A DNA stretch of 64,000 bases from Nitrosomonas sp. Is35. GTDB lineage: Bacteria; Pseudomonadota; Gammaproteobacteria; Burkholderiales; Nitrosomonadaceae. The notes below the pieces were generated by a model that saw only the letters and a program-made list of their open reading frames with translations, was not told where the DNA came from and searched no databases. Each line of letters starts with the position of its first letter. Position 1 is the stretch's first letter. The translations under genes and the position numbers were made by a program. Shown here in pieces: positions 20,047 through 29,502 of this stretch. The DNA lies in assembly GCF_033063295.1 (NCBI RefSeq), contig NZ_JAWJZH010000001.1:372001-436000 (forward strand). The letters are read 5' to 3'.

Positions 20047-21726
20047 GTGGCAACAGTACCGAGTGAATCCAATACAACAACACCCGCCTCAGCAATGAGT
20101 CTGGGGCAGTTTAGCCAGTTATCCAATCAAAAGAAGCTTGGATTGATTCTCTCGGCGGCGGCTGTTGTCGCTTTGCTGGCGGGTGCCTTGATGTGGAGTC
20201 AGACACCGGAGTATCGCGTGCTCTACAACAATGTGCCGGATCAGGATGGCGCTTCCATTATCGGCGCTTTGCAACAAATGAACGTGCCGTACAAGTTTTC
20301 CGAAAGCGGCGGCGCCATCATGGTGCCCGAGAAGCAAGTGCATGAAGTGCGGTTGCGCTTGGCGGGACAGGGATTACCGAAAGGCGGTCTGGCAGGATTT
20401 GAGTTAATGGAAAATCAAAAATTCGGCGCCAGTCAATTCCTTGAGCAAGTTAACTACCAGCGCGCGCTAGAGGGTGAATTGGCGCGTTCGGTTCAGTCCA
20501 TCGCCGCGGTGCAAAGCGCCCGCGTGCATTTGGCAATCGCCAAGCCTTCCGTGTTTTCACGGGAAAAGCAGCAACCGAGTGTTTCGGTATTACTCAATTT
20601 ACATCCGGGCAGGGTGCTGAGTGTTGAGCAAGTCAGCGCGATTGTGCATTTGATGTCCAGCAGTGTGCCCAATTTGCCGGTAAAAAATGTCACGGTCGTG
20701 GATCAGCACGGCAATCTGCTCAGCACACAGAACGATAAGCAAGATTCCAGGTTTGACGCGAAGCAATTGGAGTATATCCAGGAGCTTGAGGAAAATTATA
20801 TCCGCCGCATCGAAGCTATTTTGACGCCGATTACCGGTGCCGCCAATGTGCGTGCCCAAGTGACTGCCGATGTGGATTTCTCCCGCGTTGAACGCGCCGA
20901 AGAAATTTACCGGCCGAATAATACCGAATCCGAAGCAGCTGCGATTCGCAGTCAGCAAACGCTTGAAGCGACTTCGACGGGTTCGAAATTGGATGGTGGT
21001 ATTCCAGGGGCATTATCCAATCGTCCGCCTGAACCTGCATCTGCGCCCATTGAAGCGGGCGGGGAGAACAAGGAAGGCGGCGATAAACCGGCAGTGCCGA
21101 CTGACAAGAAGAAAGAATCAACGACGAATTACGAAGTCGATAAAACCGTGCAGCATGTACAGCAATCGACCGGCAATATCAAACGCTTATCCGCGGCTGT
21201 CGTGGTGAATTACCGCAAGAAAGTGGATGAAAACGGTGAGGTCACGAACGAACCGTTAACAGCCGATGAGATCAAGGAAATCAACAATCTCGTGCGCGAA
21301 GCCATGGGTTATAACGAGAAACGCGGGGATTCACTCACGGTAACCAACAATTTATTTACGCACACGGGCGAAATGGTGCTGGATGTTCCACTCTGGAAAG
21401 ATCCCGATGTGATCATGCTGGCCAAGGATATCGGCAAGCAATTATTGATCGCGGCTGTGGTTTTATTTTTCTTGCTGAAGATACTCAAGCCGTTTCTGAA
21501 AAGCTTGACGCCCCCAGCTCCACTCCCGCCGCCAGCGGAGCAAGGGCAATTAACCGATGGCAGCGCAGTAGCAGGTCAATTGCCGGGGCAAGTCGATGAA
21601 GCGGCCATTCAAGCGATTCAGAAATCGATCTTCGATGAAAATCTCAAGCGCGCCAAGCAATTGGCTTTGGATGAACCTGCTATTGTTGCCAATGTGGTGA
21701 AAGATTGGATGGGTAAAAATGGATGA
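20047..21726 (+). CDS. fliF: Flagellar MS-ring protein FliF
   Basis: FliF forms the MS ring in the inner membrane, the base on which the export gate and rotor assemble. The 559-residue protein has a first membrane helix at about 31-49, the secretin-like ring domains beginning YRVLYNNVPDQDGA, the conserved QVNYQRALEGELARSV, a Pro/Glu/Lys-rich loop near 320-360, a second helix (about 468-487), and the C-terminal segment that binds FliG. Translation starts at GTG after AGGAG. It overlaps fliG by 8 bases and leads the operon fliF-G-H-I-J-K. Confidence 0.97.
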   Translation: MATVPSESNTTTPASAMSLGQFSQLSNQKKLGLILSAAAVVALLAGALMWSQTPEYRVLYNNVPDQDGASIIGALQQMNVPYKFSESGGAIMVPEKQVHEVRLRLAGQGLPKGGLAGFELMENQKFGASQFLEQVNYQRALEGELARSVQSIAAVQSARVHLAIAKPSVFSREKQQPSVSVLLNLHPGRVLSVEQVSAIVHLMSSSVPNLPVKNVTVVDQHGNLLSTQNDKQDSRFDAKQLEYIQELEENYIRRIEAILTPITGAANVRAQVTADVDFSRVERAEEIYRPNNTESEAAAIRSQQTLEATSTGSKLDGGIPGALSNRPPEPASAPIEAGGENKEGGDKPAVPTDKKKESTTNYEVDKTVQHVQQSTGNIKRLSAAVVVNYRKKVDENGEVTNEPLTADEIKEINNLVREAMGYNEKRGDSLTVTNNLFTHTGEMVLDVPLWKDPDVIMLAKDIGKQLLIAAVVLFFLLKILKPFLKSLTPPAPLPPPAEQGQLTDGSAVAGQLPGQVDEAAIQAIQKSIFDENLKRAKQLALDEPAIVANVVKDWMGKNG

Positions 21727-22714
21727 TGATGGAATCAAGAAGAGTGCAATTTTGCTGATGACCTTGGGCGAACAAGAGGCGGCATCCGTGATTAAGCTGC
21801 TGGGACCCAAAGAAGTGCAAAAGCTGGGTGAAACCATGTCCACACTGCAAAACATAACACGTTCGGAGATCGAAGGTATCGTAACGGAATTTTGCAATGA
21901 GGCCGAGGGCAGAACCACGCTGGGTCAAGGCTCGGCCGATTATATCCGGAAAGTTCTGACCAGCGCGCTGGGCGATGAAAAAGCGGCCAATCTTATCGAT
22001 CGCATTTTGCAAGGTGGCGATACCAGCGGGATTGAAGGATTAAAGTGGATGGATGCACCGTCGGTGGCAGAGCTGATCAAGAATGAGCATCCGCAGATTA
22101 TCGCCACCATCCTGGTTCATCTGGAACGGGATCAGGCAAGTGAGATTTTGAGTTTGTTCAGCGAACGGCTGCGCAACGATACGTTGTTACGCATTGCGAC
22201 ACTCGACAGTATTCAGCCCGATGCGCTGCGCGAACTCAATGACGTGCTAACAAAATTGTTATCGGGCAGCAATAACATCCGTAAAGCGGCGATGGGCGGA
22301 GTGCGGGCCGCCGCGGAAATTCTCAATTTTGTGCCGACCGCGCAGGAAGCCAGTGTCATTGAGAATGTCAAACAATATGACGAAGAATTGGCGCAAAAAA
22401 TCATGGATGAAATGTTTGTATTCGATAATCTGATCGAAATTGATGACCATGGCATTCAATTGCTGCTGCGCGAAGTTCAGTCGGAATCCTTGATTGTTGC
22501 CTTGAAAGGCGCGCAAGAAGAATTGCGTAAGAAAGTTTTCAAGAATATGTCGCAGCGTGCCGCTGAAGCCCTGCGCGAAGATCTTGAGAGCAAAGGTCCG
22601 GTCCGCGTGTCCGAAGTCGAAGCCGAACAAAAAGAAATCCTCAAAATTGTGCGTCAATTGGCTGACGATGGGCAGATTGTATTGGGCGGAAAAGGTGACG
22701 ATGGTTTCATTTAG
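21719..22714 (+). CDS. fliG: Flagellar motor switch protein FliG
   Basis: FliG couples torque from MotAB to the MS ring. The 331 residues cover the N-terminal domain (KSAILLMTLGEQEAASVIK), the middle domain with the EHPQIIATILVHL motif (EHPQ), and the C-terminal torque helix with the charged residues typical of the family (MSQRAAEALREDLESKGPVRVSEVE, ending in a short tail). The start overlaps fliF. The end is followed by a 75-base gap before fliH. Confidence 0.97.
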   Translation: MDDDGIKKSAILLMTLGEQEAASVIKLLGPKEVQKLGETMSTLQNITRSEIEGIVTEFCNEAEGRTTLGQGSADYIRKVLTSALGDEKAANLIDRILQGGDTSGIEGLKWMDAPSVAELIKNEHPQIIATILVHLERDQASEILSLFSERLRNDTLLRIATLDSIQPDALRELNDVLTKLLSGSNNIRKAAMGGVRAAAEILNFVPTAQEASVIENVKQYDEELAQKIMDEMFVFDNLIEIDDHGIQLLLREVQSESLIVALKGAQEELRKKVFKNMSQRAAEALREDLESKGPVRVSEVEAEQKEILKIVRQLADDGQIVLGGKGDDGFI

Positions 22715-22789
22715 CGGATCGTTTTTTCGTTCGATCCATTGGACCAATGCGCAACAGCCCATGTTTATTACTGAATCGCAGGTATATCG

Positions 22790-23494
22790 ATGATTGCAAG
22801 TAACTTTGTTCCCAAGGAAAAGCTCAGTGCTTATCAACGCTGGGAAATGGATTCCTTTGAAGCGGCGGATATGCCGCAAGAAACCCGGGAGATTGACGCT
22901 GAACCGGGCTTGCAGCCGGATGATGAGCCACAAGTTGCGCTGCTTGCCGAAGAAGTTGCGGCGGTTTTTCAGAATGCCAAAGATGAGGGGTATGCGGCGG
23001 GTTTGCAAGAAGGCCATGCGGCCGGGTATGCGGAAGGCAGAAGCATAGCGGAAGCTGAAGTTAAAACGGAAGTGGCGCATATTCAAGCGCTACTGCACAA
23101 GCTGGATCAGGATCTTCATGACATGGATCAGCATGTGGCGAATGACCTTCTGGAACTGGCCCTTGCGCTGGCAAAAAAAATAGTAACGGAGGCATTGAAA
23201 TTACAGCCCGAGCTGATCATACCGATCGTGCAGGAAGCCATCCGTAACTTGCCCAGCACCATGCAGAATCCACGCCTTTTCTTACACCCGGAGGACGCCA
23301 AATTGGTGCTTGCGCATTTGAGCGGCCAACTGGAGCAGGATCATTGGAGCATCCGCGAAGACGAACAATTACCCCGGGGCGGTTGCCGCATTGAAGCCAG
23401 CGGCAGTGAAGTCAACGGAAGTCTGGAAGTACGCTGGCAACGAGTATTGTCAGCAATCGGGCAGCAAGACGCCTGGCTCGATAGGAAGAATTAA
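22790..23494 (+). CDS. fliH: Flagellar assembly protein FliH
   Basis: FliH is the stator-like regulator of the export ATPase FliI. The 234-residue protein begins with a disordered acidic segment. It then has the glycine-spaced helix found in FliH ([19 protein letters not shown], residues about 65-83), a coiled coil, and a C-terminal domain related to the ATP-synthase delta/b subunits ([15 protein letters not shown]). It lies directly before fliI, with one base between stop and start. Confidence 0.93.
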   Translation: MIASNFVPKEKLSAYQRWEMDSFEAADMPQETREIDAEPGLQPDDEPQVALLAEEVAAVFQNAKDEGYAAGLQEGHAAGYAEGRSIAEAEVKTEVAHIQALLHKLDQDLHDMDQHVANDLLELALALAKKIVTEALKLQPELIIPIVQEAIRNLPSTMQNPRLFLHPEDAKLVLAHLSGQLEQDHWSIREDEQLPRGGCRIEASGSEVNGSLEVRWQRVLSAIGQQDAWLDRKN

Positions 23495-23495
23495 T

Positions 23496-24902
23496 ATGTC
23501 GCGCCATGAGCAATGGGGTGGTTTTTTAAAGAACTGCACACAACTGGTTCATCCCTCCAGCCCATTCCTATTAAGCGGAACCATTACGCGCGTTTCCGGA
23601 CTGGTCATGGAAGCGGTCGGGTTGAAACTGGCCGTCGGTAGCAGTTGCACTATTTTCCTCTCGAATGGCCATAGCGTTTCAGCTGAGGTTGTGGGATTTT
23701 CCGGAGAACGTTTGTTTCTCATGCCATCCAGTGATGTGTATGGTTTGTCACCCGGCGCGAAAGTGGTGCCTGCCGAACTGATGGGTGAATTGCCTCGCCT
23801 CGGTAGTTTCCAGCATCCGCGCCGGCGCGCGGCGGATCGCGCCAAACATGTGTCCGTCGGCCCTGAGCTGTTGGGACGTGTGCTGAACGGTGTCGGTGAA
23901 CCGCTGGATCGTCTCGGCCCTACCCATGCGGAACACAGCGTGCCGCTCTACAGCCGTCCCTATAATCCGTTGGAGCGCGTGCCGGTGACTGAGCCGTTGG
24001 ATGTCGGCGTGCGAGCGATTAACACACTGCTGACGGTCGGGCGCGGGCAGCGGATGGGATTGTTTGCCGGTAGTGGCGTGGGTAAGAGCGTATTGCTGGG
24101 CATGATGGCGCGTTACACCACAGCCGATGTCATTGTGGTTGGTCTCATTGGTGAGCGGGGACGCGAGGTTAAGGAATTTATCGAGAATATTCTCGGAGAA
24201 GAAGGGCTTGCACGTTCCGTGGTGGTTGCCGCGCCTGCCGATACTTCGCCGTTGCTTCGCCTGCAAGGTGCAGCCTATGCAACGGCTATTGCCGAGTATT
24301 TTCGCGATAGCGGTAAGCATGTGTTGCTCATTATGGATTCATTGACTCGTTATGCCATGGCGCAGCGGGAAATTTCTCTGGCGATTGGTGAACCTCCGGC
24401 GACTAAAGGTTATCCGCCATCGGTATTTGCCAAATTACCGCAATTGGTTGAGCGGGCCGGTAACGGCAATCAGAATAGCGGTTCGATCACGGCCTTTTAT
24501 ACTGTGTTGGCAGAAGGAGACGATCAGAACGATCCGATCGCCGATAGCGCTCGCGCCATTCTGGATGGTCATATCGTGCTTACGCGGCGGCTGGCTGAAG
24601 CGGGACATTACCCGGCCATCGATATCGAAGCTTCGATCAGCCGGGTTATGACCAGCGTGGTGCCGCAAAAACAGACGGATATGGCGCGGCAATTTAAGAG
24701 TCTTTATTCGCGTTATCAGCGTAGCCATGACCTGATCAGCGTTGGCGCTTATGTCGCGGGCACGGACCCGGAATTGGACCGTGCTATCCGGCTTTACCCG
24801 TCAATGGAAAAGTTTTTACTGCAAAATATGCTTCAGCACGACAACTTTGCCGATAGTCTTGAAAAACTATCCAAATTGTTCGAGAGCGAAGGAATCCGCT
24901 AA
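23496..24902 (+). CDS. fliI: Flagellum-specific ATPase FliI
   Basis: FliI is the F1-beta-like ATPase of flagellar type III export. The chosen ATG at 23496 follows an AGGAAG site one base after the fliH stop. A longer frame from 23391 would overlap fliH heavily. The 468 residues show the N-terminal barrel, [14 protein letters not shown], Walker A GSGVGKS, Walker [14 protein letters not shown], the family motif [15 protein letters not shown], and the C-terminal domain that binds FliH and FliJ. Confidence 0.97.
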   Translation: MSRHEQWGGFLKNCTQLVHPSSPFLLSGTITRVSGLVMEAVGLKLAVGSSCTIFLSNGHSVSAEVVGFSGERLFLMPSSDVYGLSPGAKVVPAELMGELPRLGSFQHPRRRAADRAKHVSVGPELLGRVLNGVGEPLDRLGPTHAEHSVPLYSRPYNPLERVPVTEPLDVGVRAINTLLTVGRGQRMGLFAGSGVGKSVLLGMMARYTTADVIVVGLIGERGREVKEFIENILGEEGLARSVVVAAPADTSPLLRLQGAAYATAIAEYFRDSGKHVLLIMDSLTRYAMAQREISLAIGEPPATKGYPPSVFAKLPQLVERAGNGNQNSGSITAFYTVLAEGDDQNDPIADSARAILDGHIVLTRRLAEAGHYPAIDIEASISRVMTSVVPQKQTDMARQFKSLYSRYQRSHDLISVGAYVAGTDPELDRAIRLYPSMEKFLLQNMLQHDNFADSLEKLSKLFESEGIR

Positions 24903-24912
24903 CCAAGGATAA

Positions 24913-25377
24913 ATGATCATGCCAACAACGTCGTCGCTGAAACTGCTGCTGGAATTGGCTCAACAACAAACGGATGCTTCCGCCAGGCACTTGGGGAAGT
25001 TAAATTTTCAACAGCAGGAAGCGGAAAAGAAATTGAATTTACTTTTGCAATACCGCCACAGTTATCAATCGCATTTTCAGAATTTCACAAAAACGGGGAT
25101 TGATCATATTGAATGGCTTAATTTTATTGCATTCATGGATAAGCTGGATGCTGCCATCACGGAACAACGTCAAGCGGTTTTACATGCGCAGAATAAAAGA
25201 AGCGTGGGCAACGATGAGTTTTTATCCTGCCAGCGTAAATTAAAATCCTTCGATACCTTATCTCAGCGTCAACAAAGAGCTGAGAATCAAAAGCAAATAA
25301 AACAAGAACAAAAGATGCTGGATGAATTCGCTCTGAATTCATTTCATCGTAATGCCTCTTCTGTCAAGGAAAGTTGA
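24913..25377 (+). CDS. fliJ: Flagellar export chaperone/stalk protein FliJ
   Basis: FliJ is a small coiled-coil protein that sits in the FliI hexamer like the gamma subunit of F1. The 154 residues are almost wholly helical and charged, with the typical opening TSSLKLLLELAQQQTDASARH and many Gln, Lys and Glu residues. Two nearby ATG codons (24913 and 24919) are possible starts; the first is closer to AGGA. It lies 10 bases after fliI. Assignment rests on position and coiled-coil form, as the family is poorly conserved. Confidence 0.88.
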   Translation: MIMPTTSSLKLLLELAQQQTDASARHLGKLNFQQQEAEKKLNLLLQYRHSYQSHFQNFTKTGIDHIEWLNFIAFMDKLDAAITEQRQAVLHAQNKRSVGNDEFLSCQRKLKSFDTLSQRQQRAENQKQIKQEQKMLDEFALNSFHRNASSVKES

Positions 25378-25456
25378 TTACAACCATAGCAATAGCTGGA
25401 TTGGTATAGATATTGCTTATTCATAGCATAAATTAATCGTACGAGACCATAAACCT

Positions 25457-26629
25457 ATGTTAAACATATCGGTTGCACCTCAAATCAAATCGTCGGGTGA
25501 AAGCACAGCAGCGCTGATAAGTGCCGGTTCATCAGGGGCTAACACTAACGATGCGGTGACGGAAGACTTCGGTAAAGTCCTTGATCGTCAAGTATCGGAA
25601 GCAACAGAAAAGCAGGATAAGCATAAGCAGAATGACGCAACGAATGCTGCTCAAGAGCGTTCGGATAACACAATTCCTGAAAAAGATAAGGATACGGATT
25701 CCGCTGCGGATGTTCCCGCGGATGGCACTAACAGTTTTATTCAAAGCTTGTTGACTGATGCGACTACGGCATACAAAACGACGCCGTCATTACAGGCTAT
25801 GGGAACCGTAGTCAATCCGGATGCAATGATGGCGGCATCCACGTTGCAGCAGGGCGTAACCTCATTACCGGTCAATACAGCATTGCCTCAAGAAGGTGAA
25901 CAAATTGCCCATGCCGTGACTCCGGCTGTAAATCAATTGCTGCAGCAAGGACAAAGCCAGGCAAATTCAGTCGCGGGCAACTCGGCTTCGTTACCCAATA
26001 ATTATTGGCAATATTTGGGAACGGCAGATTCTGCCGCTTACGGCAAATTCTTGCCCCCTTCAGAAATGAAGGAAGATATTCAACTCGACAGTGCAACACC
26101 GATATTTAAGACCCAGGAAGAACCGATTACAACACAATCATTCGGCTTAAATAGCATCACAGCTGCAACTTCCCAGACTGCGGTTTCAATGGATGTCAAA
26201 GTCGATGCACCCGTAGGTCAGCACAGATGGGGCGGTGAATTTGCGCAAAAAGTTGTCTGGTTGACAACGCAACAGCACCAGGTTGCTGAAATTCGCCTGA
26301 ACCCGGCTCATCTCGGACCGGTTGAAGTGATGTTGAGTATTACGCAAGATCAAGCGACGGCGCAATTCATATCGCCTCACTCAGCGGTGCGTGACGCTAT
26401 TCAGGAAGCTTTGCCGAGACTGCGGGAGATGATGGCGGAGAGTGGGATTCAATTGGGTAATGTAATGGTTGGCGCTGATTCATTTCAACAGGAAAGTAAA
26501 CAGCAACAAGCGCAGTATGCTGCAAAAGACACGGGCAGTATGAGTGGTGTGAGACAGGAAGTTACCGGCCAAATTCAAACGGCTGCCGTGCCAATCAGAC
26601 ATCAAGGTCTCGTCAATACTTATGCGTGA
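25457..26629 (+). CDS. fliK: Flagellar hook-length control protein FliK
   Basis: FliK acts as a ruler and switches export from hook to filament proteins. The 390 residues comprise a long low-complexity N-terminal part rich in Thr, Ala, Gln and Asp, and a C-terminal domain (about 250-350). The latter carries the family signature WGGEFAQKVVWL and AEIRLNPAHLGPVEVMLS, which recognises FlhB. It ends the fliF-K gene group. A large inverted repeat follows at 26680-26718. Confidence 0.93.
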   Translation: MLNISVAPQIKSSGESTAALISAGSSGANTNDAVTEDFGKVLDRQVSEATEKQDKHKQNDATNAAQERSDNTIPEKDKDTDSAADVPADGTNSFIQSLLTDATTAYKTTPSLQAMGTVVNPDAMMAASTLQQGVTSLPVNTALPQEGEQIAHAVTPAVNQLLQQGQSQANSVAGNSASLPNNYWQYLGTADSAAYGKFLPPSEMKEDIQLDSATPIFKTQEEPITTQSFGLNSITAATSQTAVSMDVKVDAPVGQHRWGGEFAQKVVWLTTQQHQVAEIRLNPAHLGPVEVMLSITQDQATAQFISPHSAVRDAIQEALPRLREMMAESGIQLGNVMVGADSFQQESKQQQAQYAAKDTGSMSGVRQEVTGQIQTAAVPIRHQGLVNTYA

Positions 26630-26955
26630 AGATCAATCCAGTCAGTTTTTTGTTACAAAGTATTAATTCCATATGTATCACCGGTCACGCTGATCAGTCT
26701 TGTATCAGTGTGACCGGTCTGGTTTCGATCAATTCATCTGGATTCCCGTGTCTGTGCGATTCAAACACGAACTGATCGTTTGCTTTAAACTCATCAATAT
26801 TTCTTTGTTTTCAAGCCAAAAATCAGCGCATATGCGTTGAATTCCCCGCCAGCTTCCCTAGCTGAAAATAGCGACATTATTTCAGTGTTATTTGTGACAT
26901 CGGTTTATGGTCATCTCGCCCATAATGGATTTCATTCAATGAGGAGTTGCGAAAA
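26630..26955. other. Intergenic region between fliK and fliL
   Basis: About 325 bases with no gene. It holds the stem-loop at 26680-26718. GCCCATAA near 26930 resembles the -10 of sigma-28 promoters, but no TAAA lies at the required distance, so no promoter is claimed. A GAGGAG ribosome site for fliL lies at 26941-26946. Confidence 0.55.
26680..26718. terminator. Large stem-loop after fliK (possible terminator or RNA-stability element)
   Basis: Arms ACCGGTCACGCTGAT (26680-26694) and ATCAGTGTGACCGGT (26704-26718) pair over 15 positions with one G-U, around a 9-base loop. There is no T-tract after it, so it is not a textbook intrinsic terminator. It could protect the 3' end of the fliF-K message or separate it from fliL-R. 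Confidence 0.5.
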
Positions 26956-27441
26956 ATGGCAAAAACGATGGAAGCACCAGCTGCAGAAGGTAAAAAGAGC
27001 AAGAAGGGACTGATTATTATCATCTTGATAGCAATCATTGCGATCGGTGCAGGCGCCGGTGGCGCATGGTACTTCATGAAGATGTCAGGCGGTGAAGAAG
27101 CCGAACCGGAAAAACCAAAAACTAAGCCGACTAAATTCATGGAACTGGATATTTTCACGGTTAATTTGCAACCGGAAGATAACAGTCAATATCTCCAGGT
27201 CGGATTAACAGTCAAGGTTCGTGAAACCGAAGTCGTGCAAGAGATTACCAAACAAATGCCGGATATCCGCAACCGGATTCTGATGTTGCTGTCCAGCAAA
27301 AAAGCGACCGATATTGCAGGTATTCAAGGGAAACAATTGTTAAGCCAGCAGATCGTTGAAGAAATCAAGCAATCGCTGGGTTCGGAAGATCTGCAAGAAG
27401 ATGTACGGGAAGTGTTATTCACATCATTCGTAATTCAGTAA
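26956..27441 (+). CDS. fliL: Flagellar basal-body protein FliL
   Basis: FliL is a single-helix inner-membrane protein that surrounds or supports the stators. The start ATG at 26956 follows GAGGAG with nine bases between. A TTG three codons upstream would sit directly on that ribosome site. The 161 residues have a Lys-rich N-terminus, a membrane helix (about 20-40: LIIIILIAIIAIGAGAGGAW), an acidic/Pro linker, and the stomatin-like periplasmic domain ending in VREVLFTSFVIQ. It heads fliL-M-N-O-P-Q-R. Confidence 0.95.
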   Translation: MAKTMEAPAAEGKKSKKGLIIIILIAIIAIGAGAGGAWYFMKMSGGEEAEPEKPKTKPTKFMELDIFTVNLQPEDNSQYLQVGLTVKVRETEVVQEITKQMPDIRNRILMLLSSKKATDIAGIQGKQLLSQQIVEEIKQSLGSEDLQEDVREVLFTSFVIQ

Positions 27442-27448
27442 TCATTCC

Positions 27449-28426
27449 ATGGCTGAAGATTTTCTTTCACAAGACGAGGTCGATGCACTTCTCAAAGGCG
27501 CCACGGGCGAGAGCGATGAAGTGCAGGAGGAAGAGGATCGTGGCGGGGTCCGGCCTTATAACCTCGCAACGCAGGAACGCATTGTTCGTGGCCGGATGCC
27601 GACCTACGAAATTATCAATGAACGTTTTGCGCGCTTCTTCCGCATCGGCTTGTTCAATTTCATGCGCCGCACAGTGGACATTGCAGTGGGTCCGGTCAAG
27701 GTGATCAAGTTTAGCGAATTCGTGCGTAACTTGGTGGTGCCGACCAATCTCAACATGGTACATATGAAACCATTACGCGGTACGGCGTTGTTTGTTTTTG
27801 ATCCCAACCTGATTTTCCTGATTGTGGATAACTTGTTTGGCGGCGACGGCAGATATCACACGCGCGTGGAAGGAAGAGACTTTACCCAGACAGAGCAACG
27901 CATTATTCATCGTTTGCTCGAAGTGGTATTTGAAGATTATGAAAAATCGTGGAAATCAGTGTATCCGGTGAAATTTGAATACATCCGATCGGAAGTGAAC
28001 CCTCAGTTTGCCACGATTGCCACACCGAACGAAGTCGTGGTGACCGTTACTTTCGATATCGATATGGGTAACCAAGGCGGTGAATTCCATGTCTGCATTC
28101 CTTATTCGATGATTGAACCCATCCGCGATACTTTGTATAGCGCGCTGCAAGGCGATCACCTAGAAGTTGACAAACGTTGGATCAAATTATTGTCACAACA
28201 AGTACAAGGGGCGGAAGTGGAATTGGTTGCTAATCTCGGGCAGACGAAAGTGACTTTTGAGCAGATTCTCAGCATGCAAACCGGGGATATCATCCCGTTG
28301 GAGATTCCTAAGTCCATTACCGCGCACATCGACGGGGTGCCGGTTATGGATTGCCGCTATGGCACCATGAATGGGCGTTATGCGCTGAGAGTCAACAATA
28401 TGATTGCGCCGTCCGAGTCTGAATAA
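27449..28426 (+). CDS. fliM: Flagellar motor switch protein FliM
   Basis: FliM binds phospho-CheY and sets rotation direction. The N-terminal CheY-binding peptide (FLSQDEVDALLKG) is intact. The middle CheC-like domain includes LIFLIVDNLFGGDGR, and the C-terminal SpoA domain (LGQTKVTFEQILSMQTGDII) is the part that packs with FliN. The length of 325 is normal. It lies seven bases after fliL. Confidence 0.97.
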   Translation: MAEDFLSQDEVDALLKGATGESDEVQEEEDRGGVRPYNLATQERIVRGRMPTYEIINERFARFFRIGLFNFMRRTVDIAVGPVKVIKFSEFVRNLVVPTNLNMVHMKPLRGTALFVFDPNLIFLIVDNLFGGDGRYHTRVEGRDFTQTEQRIIHRLLEVVFEDYEKSWKSVYPVKFEYIRSEVNPQFATIATPNEVVVTVTFDIDMGNQGGEFHVCIPYSMIEPIRDTLYSALQGDHLEVDKRWIKLLSQQVQGAEVELVANLGQTKVTFEQILSMQTGDIIPLEIPKSITAHIDGVPVMDCRYGTMNGRYALRVNNMIAPSESE

Positions 28427-28445
28427 TTTATTGGAGAGTAGTGAA

Positions 28446-28973
28446 ATGTCTGAGACTACAGCAAACGATCAAACCGAGACCGACGACTGGGCTGCTGCAA
28501 TGGCGGAACAGGCGGCGTCCTCGCACAATGATTCCGCAGGACAGGAAACGGAAGTAGACGATTGGGCTGCTGCGATGGCGGAACAAGCAGCATCCGATCA
28601 AGGCTCACCGGCCGCCGCGGAGAAACATGGTACTCCCATCATGGGCGCGCAATCGGCATCCGCATCGGTTTTTCAGGAATTCTCAAAAGACGGTGTAGCG
28701 AATAATACTCGTCATGATATCGACTTGATTCTCGATATTCCCGTGCAGATGACGGTTGAACTCGGCCGCACCAAGATTGCCATTAAGAATTTGCTGCAAC
28801 TGGCTCAGGGTTCGGTGGTGGAGTTGGACGGCATGGCCGGCGAACCGATGGATGTATTGGTCAACGGGTGCCTGATCGCACAAGGTGAAGTCGTGGTCGT
28901 GAATGATAAGTTCGGTATCCGCCTGACCGACATCATCACGCCTAGTGAACGTATTCGCAAACTTAACCGCTAG
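28446..28973 (+). CDS. fliN: Flagellar motor switch protein FliN, with duplicated N-terminal motif
   Basis: FliN forms the lower rim of the C ring. The ATG at 28446 follows GGAGAG. The SpoA domain (about residues 95-170) includes LDIPVQMTVELGRTKIAIKN and ends ERIRKLNR. The N-terminal extension is unusual: DDWAAAMAEQAAS occurs twice, at residues 13-25 and 38-50. This is a 25-residue (75-base) direct duplication that has since drifted at synonymous sites. Beta- and gammaproteobacterial FliN proteins, as I recall them, usually carry this motif once. The length is 175 against the 137 of Escherichia coli FliN. Confidence 0.96.
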   Translation: MSETTANDQTETDDWAAAMAEQAASSHNDSAGQETEVDDWAAAMAEQAASDQGSPAAAEKHGTPIMGAQSASASVFQEFSKDGVANNTRHDIDLILDIPVQMTVELGRTKIAIKNLLQLAQGSVVELDGMAGEPMDVLVNGCLIAQGEVVVVNDKFGIRLTDIITPSERIRKLNR

Positions 28974-28982
28974 AGTGCAGCC

Positions 28983-29420
28983 ATGCTAATTCGCTATGGA
29001 ATGTTCTTGCTACTGACACTGTCATTTTCCGCCCTTGCGGAAACCGGCAAACCCAGTTATGTGCCGCCTGCTCCGGTGATATCCACGGAAAGCACGGTGC
29101 AAATGATCGGTGCGTTATTGCTGGTATTGGCCGTAATCGTGGGAGGCACGTGGCTGCTCAAGCGCTTCTCATTGATACCCACAGCGGCATCGGGCGTTGT
29201 CAAGGTTGTCGCAGCTGCCGGAGTGGGTCAGAGAGAGCGGGTTGTTGTGGTCGAAATCGATCAAACCTGGCTGGTGCTCGGTGTGGCGCCAGGCCGTGTC
29301 AATAAGCTCCACACGATGACCAAGCCGGCATCCGATGCGCCCGGCACGAAGCCGGATCATCCTCCGGTGGAAACATTCGCCACGCAGCTTAATCAGAGTA
29401 TGGAAAAAGAAAATGCATAA
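28983..29420 (+). CDS. fliO: Flagellar biosynthesis protein FliO
   Basis: FliO is a small membrane protein that helps assemble the FliP ring of the export gate. The 145-residue product has a signal-like hydrophobic start (to about residue 20), a membrane helix at about 43-60 ([21 protein letters not shown]), and a short cytoplasmic domain with [20 protein letters not shown]. It sits nine bases after fliN and immediately before fliP. Confidence 0.93.
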   Translation: MLIRYGMFLLLTLSFSALAETGKPSYVPPAPVISTESTVQMIGALLLVLAVIVGGTWLLKRFSLIPTAASGVVKVVAAAGVGQRERVVVVEIDQTWLVLGVAPGRVNKLHTMTKPASDAPGTKPDHPPVETFATQLNQSMEKENA

Positions 29421-29502
29421 CCGGTGTGTATCCGTCATTCGTTCCTTATTTCAATGGCATGGATTCAGAGCAGTTTTTGAGCGCGGCTGGCGTAACTTGA
29501 AC

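Noticed and set aside
22259..23086. A 275-codon minus-strand frame across fliG and fliH
   Set aside because: It lies antisense to two clear flagellar genes and has no family features.
27823..27831. A perfect DnaA box sequence inside fliM
   Set aside because: It encodes part of the conserved IVDNLFGG segment and lacks the rest of the intergenic element, so chance within coding sequence is enough.
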